From NCBI GenBank assembly GCA_937974625.1, contig CALJVJ010000046.1, positions 1 through 64,000 on the forward strand: a DNA stretch of 64,000 nt, read 5' to 3'. The stretch is from an uncultured Saprospiraceae bacterium (GTDB taxonomy: Bacteria > Bacteroidota > Bacteroidia > Chitinophagales > Saprospiraceae). The notes beneath the pieces are model-generated. The model did not search any database and was not told the DNA's origin. It worked only from the letters and a program-made list of their open reading frames with translations. Below, one piece after another: positions 55,928 to 64,000 of this stretch (the stretch's first letter is position 1; each line of letters opens with the position of its first letter). Position numbers and translations under genes: made by a program.

Positions 55928-56091
55928 TAGCGTCCTCGATTTCATAAAAGTGTACGGTAATGAAATTATTTGTAAAAATCATTCGAAAAACAAGTTAAGA
56001 TCGATTTATTTTTTCAATGACCAAGTAAAATGCTCATACTACCTAAATAGCTATTATTCATTGAGTAGTCTTATAAAAAGTCTTCAACTAA

Positions 56092-56952
56092 CTAAATTTT
56101 AACGACTTCCAAATAAACCGTATCACTACTGATTCCTGTAAAAATGCCTAAACCATTCTCAATATTATTGGGTGGTTGAGAAATGGTCACTGAAGAACTA
56201 CCAGATGTCTCGTACAAAGCAGCATATTCGGGATTTACCCGATACACTATAATTTGATAAGTTCCAAACTGTGTCAAATCTCTTCTAGCATTCACTGCAT
56301 GAAAATCAGAAATTTCTGGCTCTGTAATTCGGAAAAATCGACGAGCATTTCCATTTGCTTGAAATTGTGCCAATCGGTCATTGACAAATTCCGGATTCTC
56401 TTCAATGTTTTCTACAACTACATAATAATAATCCCCTGTAGGATTATCCCATATTACTTCTATGGCTTCATCGTCACCGCCGCCAAATCCACCTCCGGGA
56501 GGGCCACCGCCAGGAAAACCTGTTGTAGCTTCTACTTTTTCTAACCCAATAGACGTTTCAGAAATAGTAACTTCCCTCTTTTCAGGAACAAAAGTTTCAG
56601 AACTAACCGTTTCTCCATTATGCAGAAAGGTTAAATTATAAGTCTTCCCATTTTCGGGAATAAGTGCTATATTTTGATAGGTGCCCTCGTTTTTATGATA
56701 CAAAGGAAAGGTCTCAGAACCATCAGAAATTGCTACCTCAAGGTCTTCTAAGGTGATTAAATCAGTATTTTCCCTAGCATAAGAAAAGGATTGAGTAATA
56801 CGTACTGAATCAACGGGTTGTCCAGCGAATAAATAGGCTTGGACGACTGCTGTTTGAGCATCCAAACTAATGTTACCTTGTTCTTCAGTACAGGCACTAA
56901 TCGTGCATACTGAAATAAGCAACAAAAAAAGATTTTTTATAGGTGGATTCAT
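56092..56952 (-). CDS. DUF4249 lipoprotein (TonB-receptor partner)
   Basis: Lipobox ISACTEE; IsLDAQTAVVQAYLFAGQPVDSVRITQSFSY; directly downstream of the STN/TonB receptor. Confidence 0.85.
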   Translation of the reverse strand: MNPPIKNLFLLLISVCTISACTEEQGNISLDAQTAVVQAYLFAGQPVDSVRITQSFSYARENTDLITLEDLEVAISDGSETFPLYHKNEGTYQNIALIPENGKTYNLTFLHNGETVSSETFVPEKREVTISETSIGLEKVEATTGFPGGGPPGGGFGGGDDEAIEVIWDNPTGDYYYVVVENIEENPEFVNDRLAQFQANGNARRFFRITEPEISDFHAVNARRDLTQFGTYQIIVYRVNPEYAALYETSGSSSVTISQPPNNIENGLGIFTGISSDTVYLEVVKI

Positions 56953-57005
56953 GATTTTTATAAATATTTAGTTTGATTTTTTAAGTATTAAAATTGCTAG
57001 TGATT

Positions 57006-59741
57006 TTATCGCAATGACCAGGTAAAGAACAAACTTGGGGTAAAATCCAATAAGGATATATTTGTTTCTAATAATTCGCCTTCAATAACTTCATATTCCT
57101 TATACCATACGTTATTCCGATTGTAAATATTAAATAGAGAAAGACCCAAGCTTGCATTAGAATTGCCAATTTTCATATCTCTTGTTGCTGAGAAATCAAA
57201 GCGGTGATAGGCGGGTAATCGTAAGGCATTTTTATCACTTACTTCAAAATAATCTGCAGTGGTTCCATCCAAATAAGTCAATTCATAGTAACCTGTTGGT
57301 GCAGTGTAAGGTTTGCCAGTTGCATAAATGAAAGTGGCGCTAAAATTCCATTTTCTCCATTTATAACTACTAATAATTTTTAACTCATGGGTTTGGTCTT
57401 GGTTAGCGAAAAATGGTTGGTCTCCAAATGCTTCAAAATCATATTTTACTTCTCCTAAGGTATAGCCTATCCAACCTGTAAATTTGCCGACCTTCTTTTG
57501 TAATAAAAATTCCAAACCTTTGGCAACTCCAGTACCTGTAAAAAATAATTCCTCAAAATCTAAGGTTCGATTTGGACCGCGACCAGTAGGCGTTAACCGA
57601 GTTGTATACTCAGATAAGCCATCTAACCTTTTATAATACGCTTCAACATCCAATAAAAAAGAAGGCGTCTCATAACTTATTCCTCCAATAAAATGTTGAG
57701 CAGCGCTAACAGGAACTCGTTCATCATCAGCTAATAACCAAAAATCTCTACTACCTTGCTGGATGTCCTCTCTGACAATTCTGGTAGCCTGTTGATTGTA
57801 TTTTCCCCAAGCCCCTTTCAGTTTAATTTTATCCGTCAAAAGATAAGTTACAGATGCTCTTGGTTCGAGATAAATTTTATTATTGACATCATAATAAGTG
57901 GTTCGTAGTCCACCGGTAAGAATCAATTTGTCAGAAACCGTATGCTTATCTTGGACATAAAAAGAACTGGTCAAGCCCTTATCTCTTCTATCAAGTACAC
58001 TAATCGTATCATTTTGGGTAAACTCATAGGCAATGTCATTGTAGGTAGCTTGTAGACCAAATTCCAATTTGTTTGCTTGACTAATATTCAATTCATTATC
58101 AATTTTAAGGGTCACATCTTTTAAATCGTTATTCTCATAACTGCCTGTAATTCTATTCGTAATCGTATCATTTCGGGTAATTTCAACTTCATTTCTTCTA
58201 TCTCGTTCACTAAAATAATTCGAGTAAGAAATATTTGCATTCGTATAAAAACGGTCAGACCATTTTCGTGCATATTTTAGACTTGCCCCCCAATTACCCC
58301 ATTGAGTTAGGTCAGTACTATTGTTTTGGAAATTAAAATTATTAGCTCCACCTCCACCACCAAAAGACCCACCTGCAAAAGAAGAACTATCGGTTATTCG
58401 GGAGTTATCCAAATCATCTTGTCCATTATAAAAACTTAGCGCTAGTACATCATTTTTAGTAGGGCGGAAAGTCATCTTAGCGTTCAAATCATAAAAAAAG
58501 GAATTCGGCTGGACTTCTTGTTGACCAAATCTCCCACCTCGTCCTCCAGGGCCTTGCTGTACTTCAGTTGTCCCTTCGTTTGCTTCTGTAAAGGAGTCAA
58601 ATAAATTACCATAAAAATTACTTTGGAAAGACCTTCTTCCTGCTACTAAAAAAGAACCTTTTCCATTAAATAAAGGCGCTTCTACAAAAGCATTCACACT
58701 TAACAAACTTAAACCAATGCCCATATTTAATTCCTCGGAATTTCCATCTTTTCCAGTCAATTCTACCACACTGGATAATCGACCTCCATACTTGGCTTCA
58801 AAACCGCCTTTATACAATTGTACGTCCTTAATGGCATTGCTATTAAAAGCACTAAAAAAGCCGAATAAATGGTCTACATGATAAACCGTAAATCCATCAA
58901 ATAAAATCAGATTTTGGTCGGGTGTTCCTCCTCGTACGTACAAACCCGAAGAATTTTCCTGCGAACCACTAATACCCGGTAATAATTGTAAAGACCGAAA
59001 GACATCTTTCTCACCAAAGCTAGGTAAATATGCTAATTGAGCAGGGGAAACACTAATTTTACTAATCCCTGTCGAAGCCTTTAATAATTGTTCTTCTTTT
59101 TCGGCAACTACTAATACTTCGGATAATTCTTGACTAAAATCGACCATTTCAATACTGAAATTTTCCAAATCCATGCTAGGCTCTAAACGGGTATATTTGG
59201 TTCGGTAACCAAGATATTGTACGACCAATAAAGCGGTATCGGAAGGGATGCCAAATAGGGTAAACTGTCCATCTACATTAGCGGACGCTCCGACATTTGT
59301 TCCTCGCACTTGAATGGTCGAAAAGGGGAGAGTTTCTCCCGAGTTGGCATCTCTGATTATACCATTAAGGGTGAAATTCTTTTTTATGGGTTGAAGCGTG
59401 GAGGCTGTTATTGTTGCTTTTTTTAGTAACTGCCCTTTAAAAATACGAATAGTTCTAGGAGGGATAATTTCGTAGGTCAATCCAGTTCCAGTCAAAATGA
59501 CCTTCATCGCTTCTGCCACGGGTAATTTGCGAAAGGATTTATTAATGACAATTCCTTGGATATCGTTTTCTTCATATTCAAAATTTAGACGATAACCTAC
59601 TTTTAAATCTAATAATACAAGGTCTAGCGATTTATTGGAATAATCGGCTTTTATCATCGTCTTGCTTAAATCTTGAGCATATAATTTACCATGAACCAAA
59701 CCAGCAAAAAGCATAAATAATAACTGTAAAGTTAACTTCAT
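57006..59741 (-). CDS. TonB-dependent receptor with N-terminal STN and carboxypeptidase-regulatory domains
   Basis: STN domain (LDLVLLDLKVGYRLNFEYEENDIQGIVINKSFRKLPVAEAMKVIL), plug GLYVRGGTPDQNLILFDGFTVYHVDHLFGFFSAFN; start at 59741. Confidence 0.93.
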   Translation of the reverse strand: MKLTLQLLFMLFAGLVHGKLYAQDLSKTMIKADYSNKSLDLVLLDLKVGYRLNFEYEENDIQGIVINKSFRKLPVAEAMKVILTGTGLTYEIIPPRTIRIFKGQLLKKATITASTLQPIKKNFTLNGIIRDANSGETLPFSTIQVRGTNVGASANVDGQFTLFGIPSDTALLVVQYLGYRTKYTRLEPSMDLENFSIEMVDFSQELSEVLVVAEKEEQLLKASTGISKISVSPAQLAYLPSFGEKDVFRSLQLLPGISGSQENSSGLYVRGGTPDQNLILFDGFTVYHVDHLFGFFSAFNSNAIKDVQLYKGGFEAKYGGRLSSVVELTGKDGNSEELNMGIGLSLLSVNAFVEAPLFNGKGSFLVAGRRSFQSNFYGNLFDSFTEANEGTTEVQQGPGGRGGRFGQQEVQPNSFFYDLNAKMTFRPTKNDVLALSFYNGQDDLDNSRITDSSSFAGGSFGGGGGANNFNFQNNSTDLTQWGNWGASLKYARKWSDRFYTNANISYSNYFSERDRRNEVEITRNDTITNRITGSYENNDLKDVTLKIDNELNISQANKLEFGLQATYNDIAYEFTQNDTISVLDRRDKGLTSSFYVQDKHTVSDKLILTGGLRTTYYDVNNKIYLEPRASVTYLLTDKIKLKGAWGKYNQQATRIVREDIQQGSRDFWLLADDERVPVSAAQHFIGGISYETPSFLLDVEAYYKRLDGLSEYTTRLTPTGRGPNRTLDFEELFFTGTGVAKGLEFLLQKKVGKFTGWIGYTLGEVKYDFEAFGDQPFFANQDQTHELKIISSYKWRKWNFSATFIYATGKPYTAPTGYYELTYLDGTTADYFEVSDKNALRLPAYHRFDFSATRDMKIGNSNASLGLSLFNIYNRNNVWYKEYEVIEGELLETNISLLDFTPSLFFTWSLR

Positions 59742-59920
59742 TATTGAATTTTTAATAAATGAATAGGACAAGTAAAAGGTGGCTGAAACATTTTAATAAA
59801 CGCTCCAGCCACTATATCCATCTTTAAATTTTACATTAAAATATAGGGCTTACACTCCATTTTTGAAGGTAGGCTGATTACTTTTTTCTTCGATGATTAG
59901 TCTATTTGAAAGGTACTATG

Positions 59921-59947
59921 TAATTCGTATTAGTTGTCTACGAATTA
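59921..59947 (-). terminator. Hairpin TAATTCGT / ACGAATTA overlapping the stop codon of the 59945 gene
   Basis: Perfect 8-bp arms at the 3' end of the minus-strand gene. Confidence 0.6.
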
Positions 59948-60775
59948 TTTTTTCACAAATGGTATACTTTTTATCCCTCCGCCTGAATTTCTTAATTCTA
60001 AGAAATAATAACCTTTCGTTAAATTCTGTGGTAGTGCAATCGATTTCACTATTGTTCCAGCGACTATATCTCCTTGAAACAATTGAATAATTGATTGACC
60101 TATTCCGTTCCGTATTGTTCCAGTCAAATAAGTAGGTGTGGATAAATCGAGTTCTAAATTAAGGTGTTGCCCTACAGGGTTGGGGTAAATGTTAGACCTT
60201 TCCAAACTATTAATATTTTTGAGGGTTGAGGCTATTTCTGCTTCAACGGACAAGGAAGAGGTATAAACATCATCTCCTGTTCTACCACCATTATTGTTCG
60301 CATCAACTACTGCTAAATAAAACGTAATTGCCCCTGCGTCGATTTCAGGTGCTTTCCAGTCAATCTCCCAAGTAGTTTGAGCCGAACCATCAGTAGTTTG
60401 GGTTATATAATTTCGACCGCTTCCACTTTTTTCTTGTTTATCATTTCCTGTTAAAATCCATTCGCCTATCGTATTATCTTGGGCATCTAATGCCACAATT
60501 TCAAATCCATTCCTTTCTGCTGCTTGAGCACCAGCAATAGCAATCGCTATTTTATGCATTTCGCCTAATTGGTAAGCCGTTTGGGCCTCATTTAAAGTTA
60601 AATTAATGGTAGCTGAACCAGTATTGGGGGTAGTATTATGACAACCACTAGTACCACAAGTTGTTTCACCAGGAGCGCCTGTTCTGCCCGTAGGTGAACC
60701 TGACCGATTGCCCAATAAAACCAAATAAACCATTAGGCCAAACAGAAATAAAAAACTGCTAAATAAACGTTTCAT
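59945..60775 (-). CDS. Secreted protein with choice-of-anchor/Reeler-like domain and T9SS sorting tail
   Basis: SGSPTGRTGAPGETTCGTSGCHNTTPNTG; C-terminal NIYPNPVGQHLNLELDLS...GYYFLELRNSGGGIKSIPFVKK. Confidence 0.85.
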   Translation of the reverse strand: MKRLFSSFLFLFGLMVYLVLLGNRSGSPTGRTGAPGETTCGTSGCHNTTPNTGSATINLTLNEAQTAYQLGEMHKIAIAIAGAQAAERNGFEIVALDAQDNTIGEWILTGNDKQEKSGSGRNYITQTTDGSAQTTWEIDWKAPEIDAGAITFYLAVVDANNNGGRTGDDVYTSSLSVEAEIASTLKNINSLERSNIYPNPVGQHLNLELDLSTPTYLTGTIRNGIGQSIIQLFQGDIVAGTIVKSIALPQNLTKGYYFLELRNSGGGIKSIPFVKK

Positions 60776-60832
60776 GCAGATGAGTTTTACGTATTTTTTT
60801 TAGAAAAATTTGAGCAAGGTTTGTTTTTCCAA

Positions 60833-62638
60833 TCATTCTTTTACTATTTTAAATGATTTGGCCACCCCTTGAATATTGGTTTGAACAAGATAAATTCCAC
60901 TAGGATAATTTGATAAATCAACGTTAGTTTGGGGACTATTAATAATTGAAGCATAAAGTAATTGCCCCATGATGCTAAATAGCATTACCCTATCATTTTC
61001 AGAGAATGAAGTTTGTGTGGTAGATAAAACAATGTTACCAATAGTAGGATTAGGATAAATAGCAATGGTGTGTTCATAACTAAGTTCATTGATATTTGTA
61101 GCTGTTAAACTACTAGCACATTCATTCGAAAAAGCAGTACTTAATTCTGAACTGGTTACTAAAGTAGCAGTAGCATCCTTACAAATACATCTTCCATCAT
61201 TATAATTATAAGTCATAAAAGGAGCATTCATTTCAAAGGCTTTAAAAGTGCATTGTTCGAGTGTTAAGGAATCACTTGTAACCATTTGCATTTGATGACT
61301 CCAATTGGTGAATAAGGTATTACCTCCACTCCAATGATTGAGTCCTGGCTCTTGCGTGAAATTACAAGGCTTGAAGAATAACAAATATAGAGTTCCTGTT
61401 CCTCCTGGGCCTACACCACCACCCATATTTACTGCAATTGTACCGTCTCCACGTAAATCACCAACAAAGGAAACCGAACGAGAAAAACGTTCTCCGCTGC
61501 CAAATTCAAAGCCAAAGCCGCCTTGCGACCCATTTAATTTGGTATAGGTTTTTACCGTCTTATCATTATTCAGATAAAGAATGTAGCCATCTCCTTCATT
61601 TTGCTGATTGGCGCCCGTTATCAAATCTATAGTACCATCCCCATTCAAATCTCCTGCAGCACACATGGCATGCCCAAATTGAGCTCCGGCAGAGCCATTA
61701 GGATTTTCGCCTGTCGTCAAGGTGTCGTTAAAGCCATTTAATCCTTCTGTTATTTTTAGTTTTGACACCACATTATAATTGGCCGGGTCAAGAGAAAGAA
61801 TCCAAACAGCACCTTTCCCCCCATCTGACATAAAAGCACCAACCGCCATTTCTTGCGTACCATCGCCGTCAATATCTCCAAGTATGGCAACTTCTCTTCC
61901 TCCAAATCTATCCCCATCTTCCAATCCAGTGCCAAAACCACCTGAGGTGGAACTAATAGTTACTGTATGGTCAGTGATTACCTGTGAGGCATCATCTAAG
62001 AACAAAATATTTATAGCACCTCGGTTAGTTCCACCGGAGTTTGAATTGGGGTCGCAGGCAACTAAATCAATTTTACCATCCAGATTTAAATCACCAATAG
62101 CTGACAATCCTTGCGCAATAATATCGGCATTTTTGACATAGTTTTTTACCGTTCCATCCCTGTTTAAATGAATGATATATAAGGCTCTATTAGTGGAGGA
62201 GGGTGCCGAGACTGCAATGTCTGGAATATTATCACCATTATAATCGCCAATGCCTGCTACACCGTAGCCAAAAAAATTACCTTCCAGTAAGGTTTCCTGA
62301 AATCCACCATCTAGCGCTGATATTTTTTGATTGTCTTGAACGGTACCATCTTTATTCATAAAAACAATATAGACTGCACCTGCATCTGTTTGACCATCAT
62401 CATCAGAACGAGCCCCAATTATAAGGTCAAGAATACCATCACCATTAACATCTCCTGCAACCGCATGATCTCGGCTAAACCGGTCTCCTGCATCAAGGTC
62501 TGCAAAGAATCCACCTGAACCTTCTTCTATTCTCACAAAACCATCTGGACCAAATTGGGTAAGTGTTTGTGCATTTGTAACATTTACCAGGCTCAGTATA
62601 ATAGCGGCTATTAAAATTGAAAAGGTATTATAATTCAT
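60833..62638 (-). CDS. FG-GAP/VCBS repeat (integrin alpha-like) protein with T9SS sorting tail
   Basis: Repeated GDVNGDGILDLIIGA, GDYNGDNIPDIAVSAP, GDLNGDGTIDLITGA; C-terminal AIYPNPTIGNIVLSTTQ...GIYLVQTNIQGVAKSFKIVKE. Confidence 0.93.
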   Translation of the reverse strand: MNYNTFSILIAAIILSLVNVTNAQTLTQFGPDGFVRIEEGSGGFFADLDAGDRFSRDHAVAGDVNGDGILDLIIGARSDDDGQTDAGAVYIVFMNKDGTVQDNQKISALDGGFQETLLEGNFFGYGVAGIGDYNGDNIPDIAVSAPSSTNRALYIIHLNRDGTVKNYVKNADIIAQGLSAIGDLNLDGKIDLVACDPNSNSGGTNRGAINILFLDDASQVITDHTVTISSTSGGFGTGLEDGDRFGGREVAILGDIDGDGTQEMAVGAFMSDGGKGAVWILSLDPANYNVVSKLKITEGLNGFNDTLTTGENPNGSAGAQFGHAMCAAGDLNGDGTIDLITGANQQNEGDGYILYLNNDKTVKTYTKLNGSQGGFGFEFGSGERFSRSVSFVGDLRGDGTIAVNMGGGVGPGGTGTLYLLFFKPCNFTQEPGLNHWSGGNTLFTNWSHQMQMVTSDSLTLEQCTFKAFEMNAPFMTYNYNDGRCICKDATATLVTSSELSTAFSNECASSLTATNINELSYEHTIAIYPNPTIGNIVLSTTQTSFSENDRVMLFSIMGQLLYASIINSPQTNVDLSNYPSGIYLVQTNIQGVAKSFKIVKE

Positions 62639-62896
62639 ATTGGTCTATTTTTAGGGTTTTGAATGATTTTGTATTGGTTTTTCGATAACATCTACAAGGC
62701 TCTTCCTTTCCAAAAAAAATCTAAGAAAGCTTCTTACCATTCATAACATAAGGGTTATGCATTTCGGATGTATTCAAAGTGCATTTTGAGGATGTATTCG
62801 AACCATCTCTGGTTTTTCAAAACATATTTTCTTTAATCAGGAGTGGTATCCTGTTATCAAGTCGAATTGATTTTTTTTATTAAACAAGACAAAAAC

Positions 62897-64000
62897 TTAT
62901 AATTCATACCTTAGGCCAACATTAAGCATTTTGTTCTTCGTAAAAATACTTGCTCCTCTTGGACTAATAACTGGTTGTATACTTCTAATAAAAGTAGGTT
63001 CTATATAAAAAGAAAGTCCTTCGATAAAGGTGTACTCTAGACCTGTGCCAACCAAATAATGTGCAGAATAGTTATTTTTTGAACTAGAACTTGTTCGTTC
63101 TCTAAAATTACTCGACCGAGAGTTAAATTGCGTATCATCATCTATAATAATCTGCTGTAATTCCAAGTTTTTGGATAGTAAAAAACGATTTAATAATCCT
63201 GCTTTTAAACTGAGGGCGAATGACCCTATGGCCCAATCTTTTTTGACAATTAATGGCAAATCCAAATAATTACGAGCACTAGAAAAGACTATATCCATAT
63301 TGATTTTGGCATCAGATGAAACGGTTGAGGAAGAACTTCGAACAAGTGATATATCTGTATCTACAGCTCCTTCAGAAGAACCTAATTCAAAGTTTACTTT
63401 ACTCTCATACTCTCCATTATTGTTTAAACGTTCTTGTAAAAAATCATAAGGAATTATTCTGTTATGTTGCATCGATTTCTTAATAGAAAAAAGGTGTAAC
63501 CCCGTTTCTATAGACCATCCTTTATCCAATTTAATCCCAAATTGAAGACCCGTAGAATAAGCTGTTTTTTGTGTTTCTTGCCGAGGGAAAAACTCATTTT
63601 TGTCTAATTTTGGCCCTTTGTCTTTGACAGTCGTCAAAACAGTAGCATAGCTCGCTGCCACATACCATTTAGGTCTTTTTTTGATAATAGGAGTAATCGT
63701 TGATTTGGTCCAATTAATACTTCTATCCTTCGATTCAAGCTGAGCAATAGAAGTTGGTAATTTATCTAAAATAGAAAAAGTATTTAACCTTTTTTCTTTA
63801 GGTTGAAGGGAGACATTCAACTCTTTTTTATGACTACGATGGTCTTTATTATCAATAGTAACTAGGTTAATGTCTGTTTTTAAAATAGCCCCTTCCAATT
63901 TTTTATTGGAAGAGGTTTGATTTACGAATTTAGAAATAAGAGAGTTTTTAGCAGCATTGACGTTGTTAAATACAGTTTTTTCTTTAAGGTCATCTTCTTT
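62897..64000 (-). CDS. Predicted outer-membrane beta-barrel protein, 5' end truncated by the window edge
   Basis: C-terminal aromatic strand (NKMLNVGLRYEL); frame stays open from 63898 to 64000 (KEDDLKEKTVFNNVNAAKNSLISKFVNQTSSNKK precedes a TTG codon), so the listed start is artificial. Confidence 0.7.
   Translation of the reverse strand, partial: KEDDLKEKTVFNNVNAAKNSLISKFVNQTSSNKKLEGAILKTDINLVTIDNKDHRSHKKELNVSLQPKEKRLNTFSILDKLPTSIAQLESKDRSINWTKSTITPIIKKRPKWYVAASYATVLTTVKDKGPKLDKNEFFPRQETQKTAYSTGLQFGIKLDKGWSIETGLHLFSIKKSMQHNRIIPYDFLQERLNNNGEYESKVNFELGSSEGAVDTDISLVRSSSSTVSSDAKINMDIVFSSARNYLDLPLIVKKDWAIGSFALSLKAGLLNRFLLSKNLELQQIIIDDDTQFNSRSSNFRERTSSSSKNNYSAHYLVGTGLEYTFIEGLSFYIEPTFIRSIQPVISPRGASIFTKNKMLNVGLRYEL

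Overview
AT-rich Bacteroidota-type chromosomal window. A Saprospiraceae-like host is inferred from type IX secretion sorting tails, STN/TonB-DUF4249, PD40/SPOR and LVIVD proteins. About 42 protein genes are supportable. They include an RND efflux pair, a sulfatase, an alcohol dehydrogenase, an agmatinase-like enzyme, MtnA, a GH65 phosphorylase with beta-phosphoglucomutase, a GH13_18 phosphorylase, RarA, RecQ, an ECF sigma factor with a membrane partner, a caspase-like protease locus, a DUF3604 protein, MaoC/SDR and a TonB receptor with DUF4249. I found no rRNA, tRNA, CRISPR array, transposase or prophage. The most unusual content is intergenic: (i) two copies of a MITE-like element with CAAGTTGCGGACAAT terminal inverted repeats; (ii) several short-period (7-9 bp) minisatellite arrays arranged as imperfect inverted repeats, with different unit sequences but a shared architecture; (iii) large isolated foldbacks (29027-29186, 50136-50242, 25832-25894, 55870-55927); (iv) GC-rich composite palindrome islands (7970-8064, 52812-52960). 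The best candidate for an undescribed protein system is the locus at 43.0-48.1 kb: structured leader, 128-aa ORF, hairpin cluster, membrane-anchored orthocaspase with WG repeats, and a secreted partner. The 62897 ORF runs off the right edge of the window. Its listed start is a TTG artefact.
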